Assembly (NCBI GenBank): GCA_028278625.1
Contig: JANQDY010000142.1
Coordinates: 1 to 35,467 of the forward strand
Reading direction: 5' to 3'
DNA: 35,467 nt
Origin: Thermodesulfobacteriota bacterium
Lineage (GTDB): Bacteria; Desulfobacterota; DSM-4660; Desulfatiglandales; Desulfatiglandaceae
The notes under the pieces are model-generated. The model saw only the letters and a program-made list of their open reading frames with translations, did no database searches and was not told the DNA's origin. The translations under genes were made by a program, and so were the position numbers. Shown here in pieces: positions 17,815 through 26,624 of this stretch (its first letter is position 1; each line of letters starts with the position of its first letter).

Positions 17815-19529
17815 GAGTCATCCTCGCCAAAACCGCCGGCTTTTGCATGGGTGTTCGCCGGGCCATGGAAATGGTCATGGCGGAATCCAACAAGAAAGAA
17901 GGGCCCCTCTTTACTTACGGGCCCCTCATTCACAACAAACAGGTCCTGGACCTCCTGGAGGCCAAAGGGATCAAGGCAACCGACAAAACCACGGGGCTTA
18001 CGGCCGGTCGGATTCTGATCCGGGCCCACGGCATTCCCCCCAGCCAGCGGGAAATGCTTCAAGATTCGGGCCTCAAGGTCATTGATGCCACCTGTCCCAA
18101 GGTTACCCGGGTACAAGCCATCATCCGGCACCAGTCCAACAAGGACCGCCCCACCATTATCGTGGGTGATAAAAATCACGCCGAAGTGATCGGCCTCATG
18201 GGATACAGCAAAGAACCGGCCCACGTTATCGAAAGAAAGGGAGACATTCTGAATCTTCCTCATCTGGAGAACCCCTTTGTGGTGGCACAAACCACCCAGG
18301 ATGCCGAAGAATTCAAGGAGATCGTTTCCACCCTGAAGGCCCGGTTTCCGGACTTGGAGGTGTTTGACACCATCTGCGATGCCACGCACGAGCGACAGGA
18401 AGAAGTGCGAACATTCAAGGAGCATGTGGATGGTGTGGTGGTGGTGGGCGGTTACCACAGCGCCAACACTCAGCGACTGGCCAAAATATCGGAGGAAGAA
18501 AGCCTCCCCACCTTTCATGTGGAAACGGAAAAGGAACTCCCCCGGGAAGCCCTTTCCCAAATGAAGGTGATCGGGCTGACAGCCGGCGCTTCCACTCCCC
18601 ACTGGCTTATCAAGAATGTCATGCAGGGAATCGAAGCCATTCAGGCGCGGCAAGACTCTCCTTTTTATCATTGGTTCAGGCGGACCCTCCGTTTCCTGGT
18701 CCTCAGCAACCTGGCCGCTGCCGTGGGCGCCCTAAGCTTTGCCGCCGCGGTCATGCGTCTGGCCGGTGAAAAGACGGATCTGGTCTTTCCGTTGATGGCG
18801 GCACTCTACATCTACGCCATGCATGTTTTTAACAGATTCCTGGACAAGGGTGCGGCCTCCTACAATGACCCGGATCGGGCCGCATTCCAGAAGCAGCACA
18901 GGCGGTTGTTGATGATGATGGGGTCCGTTGCATTGGCCATTTCCCTGGTTTTGTCTTTCACGGCGGGACCGGGCACTTTTGTGGCCCTCTTGGGCTTGAG
19001 TTTTTTAGGCGTTGTCTACAGTATCCCATTGATCCCCGAAGGAGCCAAAAGCCGATATCGTTTCGTGAAAATAAAGGACATCCCCGGCTCCCGAAGCCTT
19101 TCCGAAGCCCTTGCGTGGGTGGCGGCAATGGTATTTCTGCCCCTTTTCAGCCATTCGCCCGGGTCTCTTTTGGGCCTTATCATTACGGCAATCGTCGTTT
19201 TCACTTTCAGCTACGCCCGGGCCATCCTTTTCAGCCTGTTTCAGCTCCAGGGAGACTTGATGGTGGGCACTGAAACCCTCCCCATAACACTGGGGGAAAA
19301 ACGGACCATTGCCCTGTTTAAACGAATCCTTCTGGGGACGGCACTGCTCCTGGCATTGACCAGTCTCCCGGGCCTGGTCAACGCGCTCTTTTCCCTGATG
19401 CTTGTCCCCCTTATGACACTGCTTCTCTGCCTCTACACCTATGAAAAGCAGTGGCTCCCGCCGGGAATCGTCCTTGAGGGGCTTGTGGAAGGCAATTTCC
19501 TGTTGGCCGGTCTTCTGGTTCTCTTTTAG
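17811..19529 (+). CDS. ispH: Fusion of IspH (HMBPP reductase) with a UbiA-like prenyltransferase-fold domain
   Basis: 572 residues in one uninterrupted frame. Residues 1-283 are a complete IspH: cluster ligands Cys12, Cys95, Cys189, and substrate residues His41, His73, His123, Glu125, Thr161, Ser217, Asn219. It makes IPP and DMAPP from HMBPP using low-potential electrons. Residues about 290-572 are a multi-helix membrane domain with UbiA-like motifs: N341-x3-D345 with N352-D-P-D-R356, and a second loop LQGDLMVGTETLPITLG around 478-495. Both Asp-rich motifs are eroded against the UbiA consensus (Arg342, Ala349 and Gln478 where Asp is usual), so prenyl transfer activity is uncertain. The ATG overlaps the Dus stop. 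Located ahead of hopanoid genes, it places an isoprenoid enzyme at the membrane. IspH identity is near certain; the second domain's role is not. Confidence 0.92.
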   Translation: MRVILAKTAGFCMGVRRAMEMVMAESNKKEGPLFTYGPLIHNKQVLDLLEAKGIKATDKTTGLTAGRILIRAHGIPPSQREMLQDSGLKVIDATCPKVTRVQAIIRHQSNKDRPTIIVGDKNHAEVIGLMGYSKEPAHVIERKGDILNLPHLENPFVVAQTTQDAEEFKEIVSTLKARFPDLEVFDTICDATHERQEEVRTFKEHVDGVVVVGGYHSANTQRLAKISEEESLPTFHVETEKELPREALSQMKVIGLTAGASTPHWLIKNVMQGIEAIQARQDSPFYHWFRRTLRFLVLSNLAAAVGALSFAAAVMRLAGEKTDLVFPLMAALYIYAMHVFNRFLDKGAASYNDPDRAAFQKQHRRLLMMMGSVALAISLVLSFTAGPGTFVALLGLSFLGVVYSIPLIPEGAKSRYRFVKIKDIPGSRSLSEALAWVAAMVFLPLFSHSPGSLLGLIITAIVVFTFSYARAILFSLFQLQGDLMVGTETLPITLGEKRTIALFKRILLGTALLLALTSLPGLVNALFSLMLVPLMTLLLCLYTYEKQWLPPGIVLEGLVEGNFLLAGLLVLF

Positions 19530-19541
19530 GCCGTGTGGATC

Positions 19542-20378
19542 ATGCCAGCCGTCAGCGTCATTATTCCGACCCATAACCGTGCCCTTAAGGTGGTCCGCGC
19601 CATATCGTCGGTCCTTTACCAAGTTTTCAGGGACTACGAGATCATTGTGGTGGATGACGGTTCCACGGATGAGACGGAAAAAATGCTGAGGCAATTCAAA
19701 ACCCGGATCCGATATGTGGTTCACCCGGTCAATCAGGGGGTTTCCAAAGCACGAAATACGGGCATCGCCGCATCCTCAGCACCCCTCATCGCTTTCCTGG
19801 ACTCGGACGATTACTGGCTTCCGGGAAAACTGGGGGCTCAGACGTCGTTCTTTAATGAGAACCCGGATGACTTGATCTGTCAGACCGAAGAGACGTGGAT
19901 CAGAAATGGAAGACGTGTCAATCCCCGCAAGCGGCATTTTAAACCTTCTGGGGATATTTTTGATGCTTCTCTGTCACTCTGTCTGGTGAGCCCATCGGCG
20001 GTCATGCTCAAACGCTCGCTTCTTGAAGAGGTCGGCACATTTGATGAGGCGTTGCCGGCCTGTGAAGATTATGATTTGTGGCTCCGCGTTGCCTGCCGTT
20101 ATCCGGTGCACCTCATTTTGCAGCCCCTTGTCATCAAGGAAGGTGGGCATCCGGACCAGTTGTCAGCCCGCTACAGAGGCATGGACCGATTCAGGATCAA
20201 AGCACTGGCCAAACTGCTCACCCAAAGCCCCCTTAATGCATCACAAAGAAAAGCGACCCTTAAGGCACTCTCCCGAAAATGTCACATATACGGAACCGGT
20301 TGCCTCAAACGGGGAAGAAAGGGTGAAGGGTCCTATTACCTTGAACTTCCCTCAACCTTTAACGGAAATGCGGGTTAG
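19542..20378 (+). CDS. GT2 family glycosyltransferase
   Basis: 278 residues from the ATG at 19542 (a GTG at 19533 is also in frame). It has the GT-A fold of family 2: SVIIPTHNRALKVVRAI, YEIIVVDDGSTDE, then FLDSDDYW with the metal-binding DxD, and later CEDYDLWLRVA carrying the likely catalytic base. There are no transmembrane helices, unlike HpnI, so I do not call it HpnI. It should transfer a sugar from a nucleotide-sugar to an unknown acceptor. Being between ispH-ubiA and hpnB (6 bases from hpnB), the acceptor may be a hopanoid or another polyisoprenoid, which is inference. Confidence 0.82.
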   Translation: MPAVSVIIPTHNRALKVVRAISSVLYQVFRDYEIIVVDDGSTDETEKMLRQFKTRIRYVVHPVNQGVSKARNTGIAASSAPLIAFLDSDDYWLPGKLGAQTSFFNENPDDLICQTEETWIRNGRRVNPRKRHFKPSGDIFDASLSLCLVSPSAVMLKRSLLEEVGTFDEALPACEDYDLWLRVACRYPVHLILQPLVIKEGGHPDQLSARYRGMDRFRIKALAKLLTQSPLNASQRKATLKALSRKCHIYGTGCLKRGRKGEGSYYLELPSTFNGNAG

Positions 20379-20384
20379 AAACCG

Positions 20385-21497
20385 ATGCTTTTGACCCTGC
20401 TCGCCCTCGGGGGATGCGTTCTGTGGCTGATCATACTTGTTCTGCCATGGCGGCCCTGGTCCACCCGGGAATTTTTGGAAGGGGTACCGGATGACCACGG
20501 TGAGGATTTGAGCAATATCACTGTTCTCATTCCCGCAAGAAACGAGGCAAAGGTCATTCACAAGACCCTTTCGGGCATCCGGTCCCAAGGGAAAAACGTG
20601 AAAGTGATTCTGGTGGACGATCAATCGGAAGACGAAACGGCGGCTTTGGCCCGCAACATGTTGGATGACCGTTCTGAAGTTGTCTCGGGGATGCCCCTTC
20701 CAGACGGGTGGAGCGGAAAACTGTGGGCACTCCATCAGGGATCTTCGCGGGTTAAGACGCCGCTCGTTCTTTTGCTGGATGCGGATATCCGGCTTGGGCC
20801 CGGCATTCTCACGGAACTCCGCCGAAAGATGATGACGGAGCGCTGCCATCTGGTCTCCCTGATGGCGTATCTCCGCATGGTCTCCCCATGGGAAAAACTG
20901 TTGATGCCGGCTTTCATCTATTTTTTCAAGCTGCTCTACCCGTTCAGGCTATCCAACTCCGCCAACCCCAGGGTGGCGGGCGCCGCCGGCGGGTGCATTC
21001 TCATGAGAACCCACATGTTAAATGCCATCGGTGGCTTTGGCGCCATTCGAGGGGAGTTGATCGATGACTGCAGCCTGGCCCGCCGGGTCAAGAAGATCGG
21101 CGGCCGCACCTGGATCGGGCTGACCCATTCAGCGGTCAGTCTGCGCTCTTATGAGCGGCTGGGCACCATCTGGCGCATGGTGGCCAGAACCGCCTTTCAT
21201 CAGCTCAATTATTCCACCACGCTGCTGCTGCTGTTGACCGGGATCATGACCCTTATGTTCATGGTCCCGGTTGCGGGGCTCCTTTTTCCGTCCCTTGCCG
21301 CCGGCATCTTTTCCCTGGGCGGCCTTCTATTTATGATGCTGGGCTACATCCCCACCCTGAAATTCTACCGCCTGACCTGGCAATGGGCCTTTTTGATGCC
21401 CCTGATCGGCATGCTTTTTCTGGCCATGACCTGGACGTCGGCCATCCGTTCCTTTAGAGGGAAGGGGGCCCAATGGAAGGGGCGGGCCTATTTGTGA
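20385..21497 (+). CDS. hpnB: Hopene-associated glycosyltransferase HpnB
   Basis: 370 residues, normal for HpnB. One N-terminal membrane helix (about 1-22) precedes a GT2 catalytic domain: VLIPARNEAKVIHKTL, VILVDDQSEDETAAL, PLPDGWSGKLWALHQG, LLDADIRLGPG, and AGGCILMRTHMLNAIGGF with RGELIDDCSLARRVKK; WRMVARTAFHQL precedes three or more C-terminal helices. The GWSGKLWAL and GAIRGELIDDCSLA stretches are typical of HpnB. The protein is encoded in many hopanoid clusters; its exact reaction is not settled. It ends the first half of the operon, with a promoter in the following 122-base gap. Confidence 0.88.
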   Translation: MLLTLLALGGCVLWLIILVLPWRPWSTREFLEGVPDDHGEDLSNITVLIPARNEAKVIHKTLSGIRSQGKNVKVILVDDQSEDETAALARNMLDDRSEVVSGMPLPDGWSGKLWALHQGSSRVKTPLVLLLDADIRLGPGILTELRRKMMTERCHLVSLMAYLRMVSPWEKLLMPAFIYFFKLLYPFRLSNSANPRVAGAAGGCILMRTHMLNAIGGFGAIRGELIDDCSLARRVKKIGGRTWIGLTHSAVSLRSYERLGTIWRMVARTAFHQLNYSTTLLLLLTGIMTLMFMVPVAGLLFPSLAAGIFSLGGLLFMMLGYIPTLKFYRLTWQWAFLMPLIGMLFLAMTWTSAIRSFRGKGAQWKGRAYL

Positions 21498-21520
21498 CGT
21501 CATAACCGGACAATAGCATC

Positions 21521-21549
21521 TTGACACCGCTGGCCGGTTTGCCTAAACT
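21521..21549 (+). promoter_or_regulatory. Internal sigma-70 promoter ahead of hpnO
   Basis: A perfect TTGACA at 21521-21526 is followed after 17 bases by TAAACT (4 of 6) at 21544-21549. Transcription would start near 21556, giving a leader of about 65 bases to the hpnO ATG. It falls in the only sizeable gap (122 bases) of the 19-kb plus-strand run, consistent with independent expression of hpnO-hpnN and the genes after them. Confidence 0.55.
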
Positions 21550-21619
21550 TCTTCAACAAGCCAAATGGAACCCATATCACCGGAGACTTCTTTTATCAAC
21601 CCCTGTCACGACTAATTAA

Positions 21620-22996
21620 ATGGATATCGCTTCTTTAATCAAAAGCCGACTCAGTGAAACTTATGCCCTCCACCGCCGCTACGTGAACCCTCAACTGGTA
21701 AGGGTGCTTGAGGTGATCGGCTATAACCGGAACTACACCCGGGCGGGCGGCGCCCGGATGCTCGATGAAGAAGGCCGGGAAGTCCTGGACTTCCTGGCCG
21801 GATTTGGCGTTTTCAACATCGGACGCAATCACCCGCTGGTGGCTCAGGTGTTGAAAGATGTTATCGATATTGCCCCGGCCAGCATGGTGCAGATGGACGT
21901 GGGAATCTTGGCAGGCCTGTTGGCTGAGGAACTGGCCGATCTGGCCCCCGGAGATCTCGACGCGGTCTTTTTCACCAATTCCGGTACCGAGGGGGTCGAA
22001 GGCGCCATAAAAATGGCTCGGCAGGCCACCCGAAAAAGCCGGATCGTCTATTGCGAACGGGCTTTCCACGGACTGACATTGGGAGCCCTCTCAGTGAACG
22101 GAAACGAGGAATTCCGGGGGCGAAATGAACCGCTTCTGCCTGCCTGCGTATCGGTTCCTTTCAATGATCTCAAAGCCCTGGAAGCGGTACTATCAAGGGG
22201 GGATACGGCTGCTTTCATCGTGGAACCGGTGCAGGGCAAGGGGGTTTACGTCCCAGGCCCGGACTACCTTCCCGGGGCACGACAGCTTTGTGATCAGTAC
22301 GGCGCGCTCCTCATTGCCGACGAGGTCCAGAGCGGACTCGGCAGAACAGGCCGCATGTTCGCGGTGGATCATTGGAATGTGGTGCCTGATCTGCTGGTGA
22401 TTGCCAAGGCCCTTTCCGGCGGGTTTGTCCCGGCGGGTGCCATCATCACCAGGCGGCGCATTCATGAAAAGGTATTTGACAGCATGGATCGGTGTTTTGC
22501 CCACTCCAATACCTTCGGCCAGAACGATCTGGCCATGGCGGCAGGCCTGGCCACCCTTCGGGTCATTGCCCAGGAAAACCTGATAGAGCGCTCGGCAATC
22601 ATGGGTGCCTATCTTGAAAAAGGGCTCAGGGAATTGGCGGAGCGCTATGAAATGATGCAGGAAATCCGGAGCAAAGGGCTCATGATCGGCATTCAGTTCG
22701 GCAAACCCGCTTCTCTTTCTCTCAAAACCGGTTGGAACCTCCTCCATAAAATGAATGTGGATCTCTTCTGCCAGATGATTACCATGCCGCTACTGGAAAA
22801 GCATCATATCCTCACCCAGGTGGCCGGACACGGTCTTGATACTGTAAAGATACTGCCGCCCCTGGTGATCGAGCAGTCTGATGCCGACCACTTCCTGGAA
22901 GCGCTGGATGACGTATTGATGGATGCCCACAAGTTTCCGGGGTCCGCATGGACCACGGTCAAAAACCTGGGACTGCGAACAGCCAGAACCGCATGA
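21620..22996 (+). CDS. hpnO: HpnO-like class III aminotransferase (aminobacteriohopanetriol synthase)
   Basis: 458 residues. A PLP-dependent class III aminotransferase: FFTNSGTEGVEGAIKMAR, LLIADEVQSGLGRTG with the Asp that binds the PLP ring nitrogen, and Lys263 in VIAKALSGG that forms the Schiff base. The opening LHRRYVNPQLVRVLEVIGYNRNY is characteristic of HpnO in hopanoid clusters. HpnO converts the side chain of extended hopanoids (formyl/ribosyl hopane stage) to 35-aminobacteriohopanetriol. Acetylornithine-type aminotransferases are the nearest alternative, but the context with hpnB, hpnN and hpnH supports HpnO. No good ribosome site precedes the ATG. Its stop overlaps the start of hpnN (ATGA). 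Confidence 0.85.
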   Translation: MDIASLIKSRLSETYALHRRYVNPQLVRVLEVIGYNRNYTRAGGARMLDEEGREVLDFLAGFGVFNIGRNHPLVAQVLKDVIDIAPASMVQMDVGILAGLLAEELADLAPGDLDAVFFTNSGTEGVEGAIKMARQATRKSRIVYCERAFHGLTLGALSVNGNEEFRGRNEPLLPACVSVPFNDLKALEAVLSRGDTAAFIVEPVQGKGVYVPGPDYLPGARQLCDQYGALLIADEVQSGLGRTGRMFAVDHWNVVPDLLVIAKALSGGFVPAGAIITRRRIHEKVFDSMDRCFAHSNTFGQNDLAMAAGLATLRVIAQENLIERSAIMGAYLEKGLRELAERYEMMQEIRSKGLMIGIQFGKPASLSLKTGWNLLHKMNVDLFCQMITMPLLEKHHILTQVAGHGLDTVKILPPLVIEQSDADHFLEALDDVLMDAHKFPGSAWTTVKNLGLRTARTA

Positions 22997-25758
22997 AATA
23001 CCCTTCTAAGAAAAGGGAGTATGCCTTGGGTGTACTCTGGCGTCTGGTTCGTCAGTATTCCGGTGCGCTTATTTTAGCAGGACTGGGATTGGCCCTGATT
23101 TCCGCCGCGCTTTCCTTTTCTTTTCTTCGATTAAACAGCAATCAGGACAGCCTGGTTTCACCTTCGGTTCCCTTTCACAAACGATACCTGGAACATCTTG
23201 AGAATTTCGGAGACCAGGAATATCTCTTCGTGGTGATTAAAACCGGCGGAAGCCAAGAGGGAAAACTGCGGGCCGCTCAGTTTGCCGAGCGCTTAAACGA
23301 CCGCCTGAGTCGGCATCCGGACCTTATCCAAGCCGTTTACTACCGTCTTTCCCCGAAAGATCTGGGTGATGGGGTACTTCTTTTTGCCTCTCAGGAAGAG
23401 GCCCAAACAATCGCGCGGACAATCGCGGTTCTTTCGCCTTACCTGGACCGCTGGTTTCGGGACGGGTCCCTGGCCGGCCTGTTCGCCACTATGGCGGATC
23501 TATTGGAAGGAAGGAGCTCCCCGATCGGAGATGGCCCGACCGACAACAACCTTCGGAAAAGTGCGAAACCCGAACGGAACTTGATGGATATGGACCCTGC
23601 TTTGCTGGAAAAGGCCCTTGGCTTCCTGGAGGATTTCCTGCTGAAAGTGGGCGCGGTGGTGTCAGGGAAAAGCCTTGACGGTCCGCTCTTTGATCTTGCG
23701 GGAGGGGGTAATGAATACTTCTTTACCGCTTCCGGCCGGCTCTTGGTCATGCGCATCCTTCCGGCCAAGGATTTCGGGGCCCTTGACGTGGTGGGCAAAC
23801 CGCTTTCGGCGGTGCGAGAGGCCATTGATGACACCCGTTCGGAGTTTCCCGGCATGGCGGTGGGGTTGACGGGAAGGCCCGCTTTGCAGGCGGACGAAAT
23901 GGAGACCACGGACCGGGACATGACGCGTGCGGCCATCATTGCGGTCCTCTGCGTGGGTCTTCTGTTCATGATCGTTCTTCACGGTTGGCTGAGGCCGTTT
24001 CTCGTGTTGATTTCCCTGGTGATCGCCATGGCCTGGTCTTTCGGTTTTGCCACGGTCACGGTTGGAGAATTGAACCTGCTGTCGGTCATTTTCGCCCTGG
24101 TGCTGGTGGGGATCGGTGTCGACTTCGGCATTCACGTGGTGATGCGTTATGTCGAAGCGCACGGCAAGGGACTCGGTGTTGAAGATGCCGTGCGGGCGTC
24201 TCTGTTTCGAACCGGTCCCGGTGTGATATTGGGCGCCATTACGTCGGTGTGTGCCTTCTATTCGGTTCTGGGATCCGATTTCATCGGTCTGGGACAGTTG
24301 GGACTCATCGGCGGCACAGGTGTTCTGTTCTGCCTGGTTTCCATGATGGTTGTGCTGCCCGCCATGCTGCTTTTGGCCGGAAAGAAAAAACTCTTCCCTT
24401 CCTCAATGCCCAGAATTACGGCGATGCCCTTATTGGAAGGGCTTTTCAAGTATCCCAAGAGGGTCCTCGGATGTTTGCTGGTTTTGACGATCCTGGCTCT
24501 TCCAGGGATTTTCAAGGTTCGCTTCAACTACAATCTGCTGGAACTTCAGGCATACGGGCTTGAATCCGTGGAATATGAAAAGATACTCGTTGAGGCTGCT
24601 GATGAATCCACCTGGTATGCCATTTTTTCCGCTAAAACGCTCAAAGAGGTCAAGTCGTTGACAAAAAAACTTGAGGCCATTCCCGCCGTGGGCCGGGTGG
24701 AAAGCGTTCTTGATTTTATTCCCGGCGGGCAGGCGGAAAAAATCGCACGGTATCGCAACGTGCTAAAAGACCTTGAAAAAATACCGGATGGACTTCCTCC
24801 GACACCGCCCGTGAACCTGAAAAACCTAAAAGGCTCCCTTGTTCGCCTATATGCGGCCCTTGAAGATCTGGAAGAGAAGCTCTTTGTTGCGGGGGCAAAA
24901 AAGGAGATCGCACTCGTGGGAAAAACCCTTGAAACCGTCGATGCCACTATTTTGCAGTTGGACCGGCATCCGGAGGGGATCAGCCGCCTGGAAAACTTGG
25001 AGGCAAAAACGGGACAGGACATCGCCAACATTCTGAAACAACTGAAGGGCTGGCTTAAGGCAAAACCGGTGACACCCCTTCGTCTGCCGCCGGGTCTCAG
25101 GGATTTGTACGTGGGAAAAGACGGCTCTTTTCAGATCAAAGCCAGTCCCAAGGGAGACATCTGGGATTTTGACGCCCTGGGAAGCTTCGTGGCCGATCTC
25201 AGAGAAGTGGATCCCGATGCCAGCGGTGTTCCAGTGGGGGTTTATGAATCGGCCAAATTGATGCACCGTACCTTTCTTCACGCAGCGGCCCTCACTGTTT
25301 TGCTGGTCTGTCTGATTCTGTGGGCTTATGCCCGTTCCATTCGGTATGTGGTGCTTACCATTTTACCTTTGGGCATAAGTATGTTATGGCTGCTGGAACT
25401 GATGGGGTGGCTGGGGCTTCATTTCAATCTGGCCAATTTTTTTGCCATTCCCATCCTCATTGCCATCGGAGTGGATGGGGGGGTGCACTTTCTGGCTCGC
25501 TGGCGAGAAATTGAACCACTGCTTGCCGACCGCCCATCCCATTCAGGTGTCGGCGGACTCTTTTATACGGGAACCCCGACGGCCGTGGCACTCAGTTTTA
25601 CCACCACCATGATCGGCTTCGGCGGGCTTTTATTTGCGCATCATCGCGGCATGGCCAGTCTGGGGGCCATCATGGTGCTCGGCTCACTCATGGGGATGAT
25701 GGCGTGCCTCTTTGCACTGCCCCCCATCCTGAAGCTGTTGGGTCGTTTTACCAGATGA
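22993..25758 (+). CDS. hpnN: HpnN-like RND-family hopanoid exporter
   Basis: 921 residues from the ATG overlapping the hpnO stop; an upstream in-frame ATG at 22948 would extend into hpnO. Two MMPL-type halves each have a membrane anchor, a large periplasmic domain and a bundle of helices. The proton-relay helices carry Asp in GIGVDFGIHVVMRY (about residue 375) and AIGVDGGVHFLARW (about 825). The N-terminal periplasmic SNQDSLVSPSVPFHKRYLEHLENFG is typical of HpnN. In Rhodopseudomonas, HpnN moves hopanoids from inner to outer membrane. HpnN lacks the periplasmic adaptor of classical RND pumps, which makes the binding protein and lipoprotein that follow here of interest. Confidence 0.88.
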   Translation: MKYPSKKREYALGVLWRLVRQYSGALILAGLGLALISAALSFSFLRLNSNQDSLVSPSVPFHKRYLEHLENFGDQEYLFVVIKTGGSQEGKLRAAQFAERLNDRLSRHPDLIQAVYYRLSPKDLGDGVLLFASQEEAQTIARTIAVLSPYLDRWFRDGSLAGLFATMADLLEGRSSPIGDGPTDNNLRKSAKPERNLMDMDPALLEKALGFLEDFLLKVGAVVSGKSLDGPLFDLAGGGNEYFFTASGRLLVMRILPAKDFGALDVVGKPLSAVREAIDDTRSEFPGMAVGLTGRPALQADEMETTDRDMTRAAIIAVLCVGLLFMIVLHGWLRPFLVLISLVIAMAWSFGFATVTVGELNLLSVIFALVLVGIGVDFGIHVVMRYVEAHGKGLGVEDAVRASLFRTGPGVILGAITSVCAFYSVLGSDFIGLGQLGLIGGTGVLFCLVSMMVVLPAMLLLAGKKKLFPSSMPRITAMPLLEGLFKYPKRVLGCLLVLTILALPGIFKVRFNYNLLELQAYGLESVEYEKILVEAADESTWYAIFSAKTLKEVKSLTKKLEAIPAVGRVESVLDFIPGGQAEKIARYRNVLKDLEKIPDGLPPTPPVNLKNLKGSLVRLYAALEDLEEKLFVAGAKKEIALVGKTLETVDATILQLDRHPEGISRLENLEAKTGQDIANILKQLKGWLKAKPVTPLRLPPGLRDLYVGKDGSFQIKASPKGDIWDFDALGSFVADLREVDPDASGVPVGVYESAKLMHRTFLHAAALTVLLVCLILWAYARSIRYVVLTILPLGISMLWLLELMGWLGLHFNLANFFAIPILIAIGVDGGVHFLARWREIEPLLADRPSHSGVGGLFYTGTPTAVALSFTTTMIGFGGLLFAHHRGMASLGAIMVLGSLMGMMACLFALPPILKLLGRFTR

Positions 25759-25784
25759 GAAGAAAGTGCAAAATGAGGGTTGCC

Positions 25785-26624
25785 ATGAAAAAATATGACA
25801 TTATTGTATTCTCCTTGGCAATGCTTTTGGGACTTCTCATGGGGCCGGCCGAAGCGGGCACGCTTGATTTTGCCGTCATTCAACCGGGGCAACCGGGAAC
25901 AGCAGCGGAAGCGGGGCCGGTGATGGACGCACTGGCCGGTTACCTGGAGAAGAAAACAGGACTACCATCAACCATCAAAGGGCACTATTTTAATCAGTTG
26001 GCGCCGGCCCTGGCATTTCTTAGGGCATCGCCTCCTGCATGGGGCATCATTCAACTGGGCGTTTATGTAAAATATGCCACTACTATTCAAATGACCCCTA
26101 TTGCCGCTACCCGGCCCGGCGGATTTCGAAAGGACATCTGGCGCCTCATGGGTCGTATGAATGGGGATCAGGAATGGCGGGATCTGAAAGGAAAGGTGCT
26201 TGGAAACATGCTTTTTGAAAAGAAGTCTTCCGCCTGTCTGCTCTTTGGAACGCCTCCCGATGGGCTCCCCTTTGTTCTTGAAGGGACTTTTCGGCCCTTA
26301 AGATCCGTCCGGTCGGTGGCGAAAGGGAAGATTTCAGGCGTTGTGTTGGACCGGATTCAGTATGAAACCGTGACATCCATGGCCGTGGGCAAAAAAATCA
26401 AAGTGCTTCACACATCTCATGAACTGCCCACCAGCCCCGTGGTCTGGTTCGGCACCCCCGGCGACGAAATGAAGAAAATCGCCACGCTGCTTCAGAGCAT
26501 GAAAGATGATCCCGATGCCCATAAACTGCTCAAGCTTCTGCAGACCGATGGATTTGGGCCCTCGGACCCGGCCCTGCACAAGCTTTCATTGGATGAACGG
26601 CCAGATGCCTGTTTTACGCCATAG
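25785..26624 (+). CDS. PhnD-like periplasmic substrate-binding protein
   Basis: 279 residues from the ATG at 25785, chosen because GAGGG lies just before it; ATG codons at 25755 and 25773 are also in frame. A signal peptide (about 1-24, ending GPAEA) is followed by a PhnD-type binding fold: LDFAVIQPGQPGTAAEAGPVMDALAGYLEKKTG and later a second lobe with GVVLDRIQYETV and a LPTSPVVWF hinge region. PhnD-like proteins bind phosphonate, phosphite or other anions for ABC transporters, but no ABC permease or ATPase is encoded near. It follows hpnN by 26 bases and overlaps the lipoprotein gene, which suggests a role with HpnN or in sensing. The ligand cannot be read from sequence. Confidence 0.75.
   Translation: MKKYDIIVFSLAMLLGLLMGPAEAGTLDFAVIQPGQPGTAAEAGPVMDALAGYLEKKTGLPSTIKGHYFNQLAPALAFLRASPPAWGIIQLGVYVKYATTIQMTPIAATRPGGFRKDIWRLMGRMNGDQEWRDLKGKVLGNMLFEKKSSACLLFGTPPDGLPFVLEGTFRPLRSVRSVAKGKISGVVLDRIQYETVTSMAVGKKIKVLHTSHELPTSPVVWFGTPGDEMKKIATLLQSMKDDPDAHKLLKLLQTDGFGPSDPALHKLSLDERPDACFTP

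Noticed and set aside
17760..18671. 303-codon minus-strand open frame opposite ispH
   Set aside because: It lies antisense to a complete IspH with all key residues; the translation matches no family and is a shadow of the strong codon bias.
19542..20378. Possible HpnI glycosyltransferase
   Set aside because: HpnI is longer and has membrane helices; this protein is short and soluble, so only GT2 is called.
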